A stretch of 64,000 bases of DNA from Aureobasidium sp. EXF-3400. Lineage: Eukaryota; Ascomycota; Dothideomycetes; Dothideales; Saccotheciaceae. The notes below the pieces were generated by a model. It saw only the letters and a program-made list of their open reading frames with translations, searched no databases and had not been told where the DNA came from. Below are positions 33,687 to 45,430 of the stretch, piece by piece. A program made the translations under genes and the position numbers. The stretch lies in contig SWBL01000074.1 of the NCBI GenBank assembly GCA_024195585.1, forward strand, positions 1-64,000, given 5' to 3'. Position 1 is the stretch's first letter, and each line of letters opens with the position of its first letter.

Positions 33687-35015
33687 TCAACCGACAAACT
33701 TGCAAGTAGGCATGCGGTAGTTGTCCAGTGCCCAGTAACGGCGACGCACACCCTCCCACTCACCCTGTTCGTCAAGGTCAGGGATGCGGATGTCCTCAAA
33801 CTCGGTGTCCATGCCAGCATCAAAGAGGTCCATCTCGACGACTCTGGTGTAGACATCATAGCACACTTGTCTATCGGCACCTAGGCCGTTGAAGAAACCG
33901 AAACGACCTTCAGGATCAAGCAGACCGATGACATACTCGGTGAAGAACTCCTTCAAAGCCTTGTACTCTTCGGCAAAGGTGTCAAAGTAGATGCCATCAA
34001 AGACTTCGTTCTGCTCGACGAGCTGGGGAACAACGTCTTGCCATCTGCCTTCGTGGATCTTGACGCCAGGCTTCTCGTACCAGCCATCTTTGCGCATGCG
34101 GGCAAGGACGTCAGGATGTGCCTCGATGATGTGGTGGACTGCAACCTTCTTGTCCTGGAAGATGCCATCGATGATACCCATACCGTGGCCGACGTTCAGA
34201 ACACGGAGTCCAGGCTCAGGGCAGAGGCGGTCGACAGTCTTTTGCATGATGTCCGTCTCCCAGGACATCATGACGCCGTTCTTGTCAGCGTCCAGCAGTC
34301 TGTCGCCCTTGAAGGTGAGTTCCGAAGCCAGGTAGTCTTCACTATTGACATCGACCTTCGTTTCCTGGCCGTTCTCGTCAATCTGGACAAGCTCAGGTAC
34401 ACTGTCGGTGCCGGGTACCATGCCGTTGGCGCCAACGAGCTCAGGGGCGCTCTCGTCGACCTCAACCATGGAGGCTTGTAGAGAGTCACCGTTCTCGTTC
34501 TCGATAATCTCGAAACCTTCCTCCTCTTGCTCGTCGTCTTCGCTGTCATCCTCGTACTGTGCCAGCATCTCGAAACCATCTAGACGACTCAGAAGAAGCT
34601 CAGCGCGGACTCCAGCCTCGACCATAGCCTCATAGCACTTCTTCAGGCCAAGTCGCAAAGCCAGACATCCGGGAGTCTCGTTGTTGTCATCCAAGTCGTT
34701 CCAAATAGCACCGTTCTCCAGCAGCAATTTGACAGTCTTGAGAGCCTCATCTTCCTCCAGAGCAGCGTCGTTGAGCGTAGCTGCCTCATCAACGTCCATA
34801 TCTTTCTTGTCTTGAGCAGTGTCTTCATCGGGTTCGCATGCAGCGATTGCGGCGTGGAGAGGGGTCATTCCAGTGTCTGAGTCGACGACATTGGCAGAAC
34901 CTTTGGGAGTACGCAAGAGACGGCGTAGCGAATCGAGATCATGGTTGGTGGCAGCGAGGAGGATCTCCTGCTCGATCGTGTCTGTATCGATGTCCATTGC
35001 TTGTATGTCGGCCAT
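33687..35015 (-). CDS. RMT2: protein arginine N5-methyltransferase 2
   Basis: A single exon of 442 aa, normal length for the family. Rmt2 methylates the delta nitrogen of Arg in ribosomal protein L12 (uL11). The N-terminal part carries ankyrin-like repeats (GMTPLHAAIAAC; TVKLLLENGAIWNDLDDNNETP) followed by an acidic linker with DDSEDDEQEEE. The methyltransferase core has SAM motif I VLNVGHGMGIID, then HHIIEAHPDVLARM, the IYFDTFAEEY segment and FFNGLG. All match Rmt2 closely. It is transcribed divergently from the sterol acyltransferase gene. Confidence 0.95.
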   Translation of the reverse strand: MADIQAMDIDTDTIEQEILLAATNHDLDSLRRLLRTPKGSANVVDSDTGMTPLHAAIAACEPDEDTAQDKKDMDVDEAATLNDAALEEDEALKTVKLLLENGAIWNDLDDNNETPGCLALRLGLKKCYEAMVEAGVRAELLLSRLDGFEMLAQYEDDSEDDEQEEEGFEIIENENGDSLQASMVEVDESAPELVGANGMVPGTDSVPELVQIDENGQETKVDVNSEDYLASELTFKGDRLLDADKNGVMMSWETDIMQKTVDRLCPEPGLRVLNVGHGMGIIDGIFQDKKVAVHHIIEAHPDVLARMRKDGWYEKPGVKIHEGRWQDVVPQLVEQNEVFDGIYFDTFAEEYKALKEFFTEYVIGLLDPEGRFGFFNGLGADRQVCYDVYTRVVEMDLFDAGMDTEFEDIRIPDLDEQGEWEGVRRRYWALDNYRMPTCKFVG

Positions 35016-35859
35016 GCTGGGCTGTGTGATTTAATGTTCGATGATAAAAGTTGGGATTATGATTTTTCTGCTTGAGTTAAGAAAAGGCGGAGAAGATGCG
35101 GGGAGCTTCGTGCCAAAGTTTGTCACTTGAGAGGCATCTGAGCATCTCTTACAACCACTTTTCGTCTTGTACTACAGACCATCAAGGTACACTCTAATTA
35201 ATTTACTGTTGCATTGTATCTACTAAAGCTCTATCAGCATTCGTCCCTGTAAGCTGCACTTCTTCTTCATGAATGTTGTGTTTGTCAATGGTCACAAAAA
35301 AAGCTGCAAGCTCTCGGCGAAGAAGACCCTGACGGAAAGTCCGATTGGCCAGGTTCTGTACACGGCATGGCAATGTATCTGCTGTCTCGGATGCACAAGG
35401 ATTTGTTGTCAGAGGCAAACAAAGGACTTCTGTATTATATCTTTTCTTCTGAGGATCACGACGAGCACTTAAATATGACTTGTCCGGATGGTGAGTCGAC
35501 CGAGGCTCGGAATTATGTCCTGCTGCGCGGAAGCTGCTACATCACCGGTCGCGTCATGGCAGGTCGTCAGCCAAGCACCAAAAAGTAGCAACAATTCCGT
35601 CCGAGCCATGCCAACTTGTGTCGGAAGCAAATCGAATTTCCTACGTGTCCACCGTAAACACGTATTCCGTATATTAGAAACTGACACAGTGCTGTGGACC
35701 TTCCCCTGATCTGCTGAGATTCTCTTCACGTCGTGACATGGCCTGCCATTCCTTCTTGCACTAACCTAGCCTCTTCCTCCTACATCTCAGCCTGACCACT
35801 CCGCCTTCAACCCATCATTACATTCGTCCTACCTATACTGACGACAACTCGTTATCATC
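35016..35859. promoter_or_regulatory. divergent intergenic region, RMT2 / sterol acyltransferase
   Basis: About 845 bases between two outward-facing core genes. Short open frames are present on both strands but none has a recognisable domain. Confidence 0.4.
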
Positions 35860-37998
35860 ATGGACGTCAAGGCACAAGCAAGCCGTCGTCCTCATCTTCC
35901 AACAAGCGACACTCTCGACGCCAATGAGCTGGTTGGCAGCATCGCAAAGGACGGCACTGCCTCTCTGAAGCCACGTCACAAACAGACAACCTATCTTCAG
36001 ACCGCAGATGCCTCTAATAGCTCAAGCTCTGCATCGCTGACCTCGGACGACGATGTCGAAGATTACGACAAGATCCAGCTGGACCCTGACACCATCATCG
36101 ACGGCAGCAGTGGCGGGCCTCTGGGCGAAACTGCCACTGGCTCACAACAAGAGCAGGATCTCTCGCTCAAACCTTCCAGGTCAGGCGTAGGACACATCAG
36201 AAGACAGTCCGACAATAGCACCCGTCAACTATCGCCAGACTCCCGTCGCAAAAGCATACAAGTCCGCCTAGAAAAGACTGACCGTAAAGGTCACTATACC
36301 CTGACCGCCAATGACCCCGACATTCGTGATATCCTTAGAAAGGGTATGGAAAGAGAAAAGGCTTCGCAAGACCCATCTAAGAGATCGAGGACCCTCCGTG
36401 ATCTCGTCTTTACCCGCCAGTTCACAACCTTCGACCGACAAAATCCTCTAAGCGCAGAGTCGCCCTTCCATGGTTTCTTCACCTTGTTCTGGTTGGCTAT
36501 GGTCCTCATGTTCCTCAAGGTCTCTGCATCCAATTGGAGAGAGCATGGCAGCATCTTTGGAGGCAACGAGGTCTTCAAAATCATGTTCGGCCACGACGTC
36601 TTGATCTTGGGTATCACTGACGGTGTCATGGTCTTCTCGTCCATCCTGGGCTTCTTGCTACAAAAGGCCATCGTCAACAACTACATCAGCTGGAACACCT
36701 CTGGCTGGATCATCCAAAATATCTGGCAAACCTTCTTCCTGGGCTCGGTCGTCTGGTGGATGTTCTACCGCGAATGGCCGTGGTCCCATACTATCTTTAT
36801 GGTTCTACACACCATGGTCTTTCTCATGAAGCAGCACAGTTACTGTTTCTACAACGGTCATCTGTCAGTCATCTACAGGCGACGCAACATGCTGAGGGAG
36901 AAGCTACGCGATCTCCGCGATACGAAGCCTAGCGAATCTGCACCAAGCACTCCTCAACAAGGTATCAGTCCTGCAGTGACGAGTGCGCTCGAGAGGGTAG
37001 ACTCAAATGACAAGAAGCGCCGTCCTGCAACATACCGCACTTCAACAAATCTGGAGGACGAAACCTCAGATGTAGCCAGTGTCGCAGCCGCCATGCAGTC
37101 TGGTGAGCCTCTCACTGTGGACCAGATGCAGACATTTCACCGCGTCATCGAGGAAGAGATTTCTACTCTGGACCGAGAGCTCAAGGGTAAAGCACAGTCC
37201 GATGAGAAGGCGTATCCCAACAACTTGACTCTTAGCAACTTTGCTGACTGGACCATTCTACCGACACTGGTGTATGAGCTCGAGTACCCTCGACAGGAGC
37301 GCATCAACTGGTGGTATGTGCTGGAAAAGTCCATGGCAACTTTCGGTACTATGTGTGTGATGCAAGTCATCTCTCAAGCATATATCTATCCTCCGGTAGC
37401 CGAGACCGTCCGAATGAAGGAGGCAGGCATGTCTTTGGAAGACCGAGCAAAGCAGATGCCATGGATTGTGAGTGACATGCTGTTCCCACTGTTGTTGGAG
37501 CAGCTGTTGTCGTGGTATGTCATCTGGGTAAGTTACAATCAAGCAAATCTGTCAAAACGAAGCAAATGACTGATCATGAAACAGGAATGCGTACTTAACG
37601 TGCTGGCGGAGCTCACATGCTTTGCCGACCGGGGCTTCTATGGCGACTGGTGGAACAGTGTGTCCTGGGATCAGTATGCAAGAGATTGGAACAGACCAGT
37701 GCACAACTTCTTGCTTCGACACGTCTACCACTCATCCATCTCGGCCTTCCATCTGTCCAAGGGTACAGCAACATTTGTGACGTTCTTGCTATCGGCGCTG
37801 GTACATGAGCTGGTCATGGCATGCCTGTTCAAAAAGGTTCGCGGGTATTTGTTCACGATGCAATTGCTGCAGATGCCTCTGGTGATGCTCAGCCGAACCA
37901 AGCTACTCAAGGGCCGAAACTTGCTCGGAAACGTGGTGTTTTGGATCGGACTGTTTGTAGGGCCGAGTGTGCTCACGAGTTTCTATCTTTTGATTTGA
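35860..37998 (+). CDS. sterol O-acyltransferase (MBOAT family, ARE1/ARE2-like)
   Basis: Two exons (35860-37527, 37585-37998) give 693 aa. The enzyme esterifies ergosterol or its precursors with acyl-CoA in the ER membrane. The N-terminal 180 residues are Ser/Asp-rich and probably disordered. Membrane segments then follow, including TLFWLAMVLMFLKVSA, ILGITDGVMVFSSILGFLL and HTIFMVLHTMVFLMKQHSY. The family motif FYGDWWN (consensus FYxDWWN) and the catalytic His in LSALVHELVMACLF are both present, as is the HSYxFYNG signature. A cytosolic Ser/Thr-rich insert sits between the middle helices. DGAT1 is a related alternative, but the motif set and length fit ARE proteins better. Confidence 0.9.
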
Positions 37999-38389
37999 GC
38001 GTAGAGCATCAGAACTAAGTGTGTAGAAATACAGAACAATCGTTACTAGACCTTCCCAAAAGATAGAGTTTGGGCATTCATAAGTGGCGGTGCAATTCAG
38101 CCCGAGGCCAATCAGGTGAAATGTACAGCTGCTTCCAAGACGTCGACGTCACGCACCGCGTGTCTTTTTATCCTTCTGCCTCTGCCTGTCTCTTTTGAAT
38201 AACTTGTAGCATTGATTGGGGCTGAGTAGGCATCTCATACGCGAATACGTCGAGGAAAGAGCCGTTGAAACTGACGATGGAACATTCAGGCATCCGGATT
38301 CCGTGACGCTCCATAATCACTTAAAGCAATCTCCGCCCGCCATCTACCGCGTCTGCCGGTAGCTCCTCCTTCACCCCACCACCGCAATC
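37999..38389. other. intergenic, no gene seen
   Basis: About 390 bases between two plus-strand genes, including the fimbrin promoter. Nothing else was recognised. Confidence 0.4.
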
Positions 38390-40520
38390 ATGAACGTGAT
38401 CAAGCTGCAAAGGTATCGACTACGACGTGCGCAATTCAACGACAGACGCTGATTCTGTCTAGAAAATACCCTCAATTCGATCAGAATGAGATCTTCCAGC
38501 TCTCCAATGCCTTCCAGAACATGGATGTCGACGACAAGGGCTACATAGACGAAGCCACCGTCATCAAGGCCACTCAGAACTCGGAGCGCCAGCCCTACGA
38601 TGTTGTGCGACAGGCTCTCAAGGAGGTTGAGCTGGACAGCTCGCGACGAGTCGAGTTGGACGACTATGTTGATGTACACCACCATGACGTTCCACCTCCC
38701 TCGAGCCCCCGCTGACACGCGCGCAGTTGATCTCGAAGCTCCGCACACCGTCGCAGGCTCAGAAGAGCATGGCCACCGGGCCCACTCGTTCGCGCGGCCT
38801 CAGCAACGCCCAACTACAAGGGCAGCAAGCCTCGCCTGGCCATGCCTCAAAGGGCAGTCTCGGCGGCGGCCAGAGCACTGGAGGCGGTCGCATCCACGTC
38901 GGAGGTGCCACGTCTAGTTCGCAACACACCATCAACGAGGATGAGCGCGAGGAATTCACCCGCCACATCAACGCCGTTCTCGCCGGAGACGCCGACATTG
39001 GCAACAAGCTGCCCTTCCCCACCGATACCTTTGAGATGTTCGACGAGTGCAAGGACGGTCTGGTACTGGCCAAGCTCATCAACGACAGCGTGCCCGACAC
39101 AATCGATGAGCGTGTCTTGAACAGAGTTGGCAAGAAGATCAAGACTCTGAATGCTTTCCACATGACCGAGAACAACAACATCGTCATTGAGTCGGCAAAG
39201 GGTATTGGTTGTTCGGTCGTCAACATTGGCTCTGGCGACATCATCGAGGTCAAGGAGCATTTGATTCTTGGTCTGATCTGGCAGATTATCCGCAGAGGTC
39301 TGCTCGGCAAGATTGACATTAGACTCCACCCTGAGTTGTACAGACTGCTAGAAGACGACGAGACTCTGGAGCAGTTCTTGCGCCTTCCCGCCGAGCAGAT
39401 CTTGTTGCGCTGGTTCAACTACCACTTGAAGAATGCCAAGTGGCACAGAACGTGAGTGCACTGAGGGAAAATCAAAAGTGCCTGGCTAACAGAATTCAGC
39501 GTATCAAACTTCTCGAGCGATGTCAAGGACGGCGAGAACTACACTGTTCTTCTTAACCAGCTCAAACCCGAAATCTGCTCCCGCTCTCCCCTCCAGACCA
39601 ACGACCTCATGCAACGCGCCGAACAAGTCCTCGACAACGCCGACAAGCTCGATTGCCGCAAGTTCCTGACCCCCAAGTCGCTGGTCGCCGGTAACCCCAA
39701 GCTCAACCTTGCATTCGTCGCAAACTTGTTCAACACCCACCCCGGTCTCGAGCCCATCACTGAGGAAGAGAAGGCTGATATTGAGGACTTTGATGCTGAG
39801 GGCGAGCGTGAGGCTCGTGTCTTTACTCTTTGGCTCAACAGTCTGGATGTCCAACCCACCGTTGTCTCATTCTTCGACGATCTTCGCGATGGTACCATCC
39901 TTCTGCAAGCCTACGACAAGGTCATTCCTGGCTCAGTACAATGGCGTCACTGCAACAAGCGTCCCGCCAACGGTAACGAGCTCATGCGCTTCAAGGCCGT
40001 CGAGAACACAAACTACGCTGTCGAGATTGGCAAGCAGAACCGCTTCTCACTTGTCGGTATCCAAGGTGCAGATATCACCGACGGTCAACGCACACTGACC
40101 CTCGGTATGGTGTGGCAGCTTATGCGCAAGGATATTGTCAACACTCTCGGCGCCCTCGCTCAACGCATGGGCAAGCGCGAGATCAGCGACTCAGACATGG
40201 TCACCTGGGCCAACGGCATGTCCAAGAAGGGCGGCAAATCATCTGCCATCCGCAGTTTCAAGGACAGCTCTCTCGGCAACGGTATTTTCCTGCTCGACGT
40301 CTTGAACGGTATGAAGAGTAGCTACGTCGATTACGACATGGTTGCCTCTGGCCGCAACGACGACGAAGCCTATGCCAACGCCAAACTCGCCATTTCCATT
40401 GCCAGAAAGATGGGTGCGACTATTTGGCTTGTGCCTGAGGATATCTGCAACGTGCGCAGCAGACTTGTTGTTACGTTCATTGGTAGTCTTATGGCTACGG
40501 CTGAGAAGATGGGAGTGTAA
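38390..40520 (+). CDS. SAC6: fimbrin (actin-bundling protein)
   Basis: Four exons (38390-38412, 38463-38673, 38727-39451, 39500-40520) give 659 aa; the first exon has only 23 coding bases. Fimbrin crosslinks actin filaments in endocytic patches and at the growing hyphal tip. The N-terminus holds an EF-hand-like helical pair (LSNAFQNMDVDDKGYIDE), followed by a Gly/Ser linker. Four calponin-homology domains follow as two actin-binding modules, e.g. DGLVLAKLINDSVPDTIDER, HLILGLIWQIIRRGL, FFDDLRDGTILLQAYDKV, TLTLGMVWQLMRKDI and the final DICNVRSRLVVTFIGSLMA. Length and domain order are normal. Confidence 0.95.
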
Positions 40521-41081
40521 AAGAGATGATAAAAGATCTTGGTTTTTGCGACGACTCTTTTGCCTCTTTTTGTTGATTTTTATTTCTAATGTCCTCCCAC
40601 CCCATCTCGACAGTCCTCACCACCACTGCTTGTTTTATATCCAGATCACTCATCCCAAATGCCACAGAAAGTTTTTGAATACAGCTTTTCCCCCCCTTCG
40701 TCTTTTGTTCAAGTCCTCGGTATTGTGTTTAGCAATGGTGTAGGCGTTGCTCTGGCTCTTGATAAGTGAGTTTGTTATCCCACGTGTCGAACACGCAGAC
40801 TCGCATTTGAGTTCATTTCATTCGATATGAGTTTTCGGCTGTACAGGTATATATTGCCTGCCCTAGTGCTTTGCTCTTTCATCGTACTGTCTATTTCCTT
40901 TACATCTTCTTTCAGAAAACTTTCGATTGATCAGAATTCGGAGGTTGGATCACACAGGTTTTCTGGCTACCATCGACCATCGACTATCAACTCTGGAACC
41001 ACAACTGCCAAACCACTGCTTTAACGCACGAATGCGATAAACCAACAAGAACCACAACATCCGACTAGGAAACTGGAAGCA
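40521..41081. other. intergenic with a possible tiny membrane protein
   Basis: About 560 bases. An open frame at 40827-41024 (65 codons) begins MSFRLYRYILPALVLCSFIVLS, a basic start plus one clear hydrophobic helix, then a polar tail. It could be a small single-pass protein or the first exon of a type II membrane protein, but nothing downstream joins it. I leave it as a possibility only. Confidence 0.3.
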
Positions 41082-41699
41082 ATGTTGTCACTACGCACTG
41101 GACAGTCATCTAGACGTTACTCGTGCATTACTGCAACAAACCCATCTCGCCACTTCCTCACCGCTTGCAGACCTCTGCTGCAAAACAGGACACCACAACA
41201 GTATAATATCTTGCAAGCAAAGATGTCACAAGCAAGAATATCACAAGCAAAGGTGTCACACGCAAAGGTATCGCAAACCAAGGTGTCGCAGACCAAGCTG
41301 CAGCACAAGAGGAGGGGTATCCACAATATTTCTTTACCTGTGCATTCGGAAGATACTGTATACACTCGCTCTTCCGTTGCCTTTTCACGCAAGGAAGCAC
41401 AGGCACGGAAGGAGATTTGCGCTCTGAGACAAGCCGTCGAGGAGTCAAGAGGCGAGGTCAGACAAGCCGTTGAGGAAAGAGATGCAGTGATCAAGCAACG
41501 AGATACACTGGTCAAGCAGAAAAATGAAACCGTCAAGGAGAAAAATGGAGAACTTCAGAGACTGAGGCAAGAAATGTTGCAAAAGAGCGATATGGTGAAG
41601 AGATTGGAGGATGGAGGGAAAGGGCAAAAGAGAGCGGATACAATGATGGAGTTGATGGGGTTGAGGAAATGGGGCAGGGAGGCTTATGATCCTCTGTGA
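41082..41699 (+). CDS. orphan coiled-coil protein with pentapeptide repeats
   Basis: A single-exon frame of 205 aa without a recognised family. The N-terminal 45 residues are rich in Arg, Ser and Thr and almost free of acidic residues, consistent with mitochondrial import. Residues about 48-72 are five consecutive pentapeptides (S-Q/H-A/T-K/R-V/I) encoded by a 15-bp tandem repeat at about 41223-41297. Residues 105-185 form a heptad-like coiled coil with near repeats (QAVEESRGEV, QAVEERDAVI, KQRDTLVKQKNETVKEK). Codon use looks like that of its neighbours. It may be a lineage-specific gene; it could be spurious, but the long open frame with coherent features argues for a gene. Confidence 0.5.
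   Translation: MLSLRTGQSSRRYSCITATNPSRHFLTACRPLLQNRTPQQYNILQAKMSQARISQAKVSHAKVSQTKVSQTKLQHKRRGIHNISLPVHSEDTVYTRSSVAFSRKEAQARKEICALRQAVEESRGEVRQAVEERDAVIKQRDTLVKQKNETVKEKNGELQRLRQEMLQKSDMVKRLEDGGKGQKRADTMMELMGLRKWGREAYDPL
41223..41297 (+). repeat. 15-bp coding tandem repeat, 5 copies
   Basis: Five consecutive units of type RTRTCRCAMRCMAAG, each encoding one pentapeptide (S-Q-A-K-V type), lie inside the orphan coiled-coil gene. Units differ at one to three positions, mostly G/A or C/A changes. Copy number is a candidate for variation between strains. Confidence 0.75.
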
Positions 41700-42788
41700 G
41701 CTCTCTTCTTTGGATTCCCTCTTGAGGTGTGAGAAGAGGGGCAAAGAGTGTAATAGGGGAAGCAAGGACTGATGAAGGATGTAGGGGTGTGAGAAGTGAA
41801 TGAAGGATTTAGGGGTGGGAAGTGCGAGGTGCAAAGTACGAGGGATAATAGTCGTAGAAGGACGACCTTACGGGGTCCCTTTTGTCTTGATGAGCCTTAT
41901 TCTGGATTGAGAAGGATTGTATTCAGTTGGTCATATTCTACACGAAGCTGACAACGTCCCCATCCATCGATTCCAGAGTTGCTATTCTGTACTATGCTTC
42001 TGTCCCTATCCCATTGTTGTAGACCATTGTTGTAGATCCACATGTTCGGACTATCATCTTACGCTTTCACGCAAAATTTGTTCCTTAGAGCCTTAGAGAA
42101 TGGGATCATGATCTTTGCGAGCTTTGGATCAAAAGATACAGGAGAGGTTTTGGTGTTTTGCAGTGCAGTGATCATAGATTGAATTTTGACTATTTTTCAA
42201 AACACTGTGCAATTCTGAACCTGGTTCTCGGATTTCTACCGTGATGGTGAGGTCAATATCGTCTACGAGAGAGTTTACCACCCTGTATGCAGCAGAACAA
42301 GATGGCCGATGGGAGGGTTCGGCAAAATTGTGGTGCTCGAGTAGTCGATCAAGTATGTACCGCAAGTGCATTATAGTGCGGGCAGCCATCGAAAGAAGCT
42401 TTGTAAGGCTGGACGCAAATGTTTCGAGGACTGTCTGAACCCAATTAGGTGCGAAAGGCTAGTGGGTCTGACTCTAGCTACGCGTCTGATGCGTATGAAG
42501 AGAGGGAGGGAGCGCGCTTGTACTAGTCGAGCTGGTTGAGCCTCACATGTACGGAGCATGCGTGCGTGGATAGTGATAACACCGCATGGCAAGAGATGGT
42601 ATCTGACTGTGTCCATCTCCTGCGATAGCAGGAATAGACTCTGAGCGCAAGCAAGATAGAGATACAGCGCATATAAAGGATATTGTATGTTTGAACCAAG
42701 TATCCGATGTCGCAGCTGACTCCCTATCGCGGCTTCTTCGTGCCACACAGCCGGTGAGCTTTATAGCAGGTCGAATGATGTGGGTTTC
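41700..42788. other. intergenic, no gene seen
   Basis: About 1.1 kb between convergent transcription units (orphan gene and Zn2Cys6 regulator). It is the boundary between the conserved block to the left and the candidate cluster to the right. Confidence 0.4.
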
Positions 42789-44471
42789 TCACCAGCTTGT
42801 CGAAGATCCGTCGTAGATTGCCTCAGGACCAAAGAAGCCACTCGACTGACCATCATGAGAAAGCTGATCAGCCATGATAGCCTCATTACTCTCTATAGAG
42901 CTTCTCTCTCTGTTGGTATCTGGAGAGTCATAGGTGATGTCTGTGATGCGTGGTTGGATCGAAGTTCCAAGTCCGATGCTTGAGAGTCGAGATTGCAGCA
43001 AAGGCAGTAGTGTTTTGTTACCACCTCGGAATTTGCCAATGATGTTTGTGAGATGAACAAGTAAGTCCTGAGGACCGAGCTGTAGCGTTGAGGTCTGTGA
43101 TTGGTGTGGATTCAGGGTTATGATGTCGGCGACCGAATTCGTGACTTCGAACAGCTTAATCTCCATTCCGGGACCGTGAGCTTCTAGTGTGTCGATGGAC
43201 ATGGTCGAAATGTTTGACAGGAGGTCTTTGGCCAGCGAGATGGGGAAAAAGACACTCCGGATATCGTCGGTTGAATTTGCCGTCATGACGACCTTGTTGA
43301 TAGCCAGTTTCCAGAACATCAGACGAAGCCATTGTTGTGTGACCGACAGATCAGCTTTCTGAAGATCGTGGTGATTTTGCGTCGAGATTGGAATCATCAT
43401 TAATTCATTGTTGAACGACGTCAAGCTTTCAGATGTCAATCTACCACTAGTGCCCTCGCAGAACGATCTGAACATTCTGCATAACATGGTGAGTGGAGAA
43501 AGCACAGAAAATTGACTGTCTACATCCAGTTCCGGCATATCGGGGTCGACTGTCATGACGCAGGGTATGTCATGTTGTGTGGCATGCGCTCTCTCAGTGA
43601 TCAACAAAATCCAGAACATGCGTAGGTGACTCTGTCTTTCGATAGGAGGGATCTCGTCGTAATGAGAGGGTCTGTGTAGATCAAGTATATATGCAAGAGT
43701 GACAGCTTCTCTGAGTAAAAGAGTACTGGTCGTCAGACGACCGAGATTGGTGTAGGCGACATGCATAAAGAAACTCGTCGCCAAAAAGTCCATACTTGGA
43801 CTCTCGCGATAATCGTATTGCCGTCGAAGATCCTCAATTTCTGCAAGCATGGTGAAGGGCTCCAGCACATCTCCACCAGGACCAAAGACCGAGAGTTGTA
43901 GTTGAACCATTGTAGCTGCACAAACGCTACTAGCCAGCATATAGGCACAAATATCAGGCTCCGAAGCCTGTAGCCTTGCCACGAGTAGATCCTTGTTGAC
44001 GATTGGCCAGACTGAAAAGAGCTTGTAGTGGTAAATGTCCAGATATGGCTGGAGAAGGGCTGGAGTAATGCGAAATGGCCATGACGAAGTTTGCGGCGCG
44101 TCCAGTAAAGGCGGCTGACCGTCAGAGATGCCGGTAAAATTGATGTCCAAGTCTGGCGAAAACAATCCTTCGACTGTATAAGAAGAGTGGTCAATGGTAG
44201 TGGGTGTAACTCCTTGGTTACCAGAGCTGGTCTCGGTATGGCGGAACTCGAACGTGTTGCTCGCTTCGGATCGAGGTCTTTCAAGCCTCTGCCCCCTGAC
44301 TGTCTTCAGTCGGTCGAGTGTCTTCTTCCGAACACCTTTGGGACCGGATTTGACCCTTTGCCTAAGACGTGTACATTCCATTGACGACCTTGAGCAGGCA
44401 GCGCATGGTGCTTGACCATCGCACTTGACACGTCGCACCGAACACGCGTCGCAAACACGTCTTCTATCCAT
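42789..44471 (-). CDS. Zn2Cys6 transcription factor (cluster edge)
   Basis: A single exon of 560 aa from the Met at 44471; a Met 9 codons upstream (44498) is also possible. The N-terminal binuclear cluster is CDACSVRRVKCDG, then PCAACSRSSMEC, spacing C-x2-C-x6-C-x5-C-x2-C-x6-C, followed by the basic linker KSGPKGVRKKT seen in sugar- and quinate-type regulators. The middle-homology region (about residues 135-330) has LQPYLDIYHYKLFSVWPIVN and RLTTSTLLLREAVTLAYILDLH with HLRMFWILLITERAHA. It may regulate the adjoining genes or be unrelated; it sits at the left end of the cluster. Confidence 0.88.
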   Translation of the reverse strand: MDRRRVCDACSVRRVKCDGQAPCAACSRSSMECTRLRQRVKSGPKGVRKKTLDRLKTVRGQRLERPRSEASNTFEFRHTETSSGNQGVTPTTIDHSSYTVEGLFSPDLDINFTGISDGQPPLLDAPQTSSWPFRITPALLQPYLDIYHYKLFSVWPIVNKDLLVARLQASEPDICAYMLASSVCAATMVQLQLSVFGPGGDVLEPFTMLAEIEDLRRQYDYRESPSMDFLATSFFMHVAYTNLGRLTTSTLLLREAVTLAYILDLHRPSHYDEIPPIERQSHLRMFWILLITERAHATQHDIPCVMTVDPDMPELDVDSQFSVLSPLTMLCRMFRSFCEGTSGRLTSESLTSFNNELMMIPISTQNHHDLQKADLSVTQQWLRLMFWKLAINKVVMTANSTDDIRSVFFPISLAKDLLSNISTMSIDTLEAHGPGMEIKLFEVTNSVADIITLNPHQSQTSTLQLGPQDLLVHLTNIIGKFRGGNKTLLPLLQSRLSSIGLGTSIQPRITDITYDSPDTNRERSSIESNEAIMADQLSHDGQSSGFFGPEAIYDGSSTSW

Positions 44472-45430
44472 TATCAAGCGACCAGTAGCTGAACACAAGG
44501 ATGAGCGGCGCCAAAATCATCGTCACCCGAGATTCATGTTCGGTGGATGGAGATGGCGGTCGTCAGAATTAGAACGATCGCGTGGGGTCGATCGTGTTGT
44601 TGATGTGTTACTAATGAAGCAGGACGCCGCACCTTCCGAAACCTCATTTATGCAACTCCAACCCCAGTGTCTCGGAGGATTACTCCTAGTATCTTCGATG
44701 TTATGGAAAATGCCTTGGTATGCCAGAAAGCTGTGAAGACCAGTACTTGAATAGGGACCTCTTCGCCCACTGGACCAGGTCCTTGTTACGCCTCTTGAGA
44801 TCCGCTCAGATACTATCGAAGCTCCAAGGACATATTTTACCGTAAGAAATTGTGTCTTTCGATCATTCTCACCCCGCGTCCACAACATTTTTTTTGCCTG
44901 GAATTCGGAGCTCATTGTGTTCTGAATATGATTTAACGACACTTTACGACTTTACATGTGATCATAGTATTAGATTGTATCTTGGTATACCGAAAACTGG
45001 ATATAGTATGCCCATGGGACACGGTCGGACAGTCGGCATGGAAGACGGGGGTGGCTGACTAATCACACGACCTGGATATCCTGTCCCACTTTCCCAATCT
45101 TCTCCACGCCTCGCTATGTCCACACCTTCCACCCTAGCTTGCGACAACGAGAGGTTATCGGGAGCGATCGAATACCACATTAGTACACGACGAGATCGTA
45201 TCACTGCCTGTCCGAACAATGAGTTGGTGAACATCGACCAGTCTTCCGAGAATCCGCTCAATGTCGAGCCTGGTTGGCTACTCAAGCATACACAATTGCT
45301 TTCATCACCATTATTTTCGAAACTTCTACTGAGCGACATACTCAGAAAAGTGTCTGCATACGAGTCTAGAGAGGAGAAGCGTAATCACTGCAGCACCTAG
45401 ACGCCAGGCATAGACAGACAAGGAAACATG
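44472..45430. other. intergenic, no gene seen
   Basis: About 960 bases upstream of the left Zn2Cys6 regulator and downstream of the PLP enzyme. Short open frames only. A GTAAGT donor at the PLP gene's stop allows an alternative last exon ending near 45334 (see that gene). Confidence 0.4.

Noticed and set aside
40827..41024. 65-codon single-helix protein as a separate gene
   Set aside because: Short, no conserved motif and no transcript evidence; kept only as a note in the intergenic entry.
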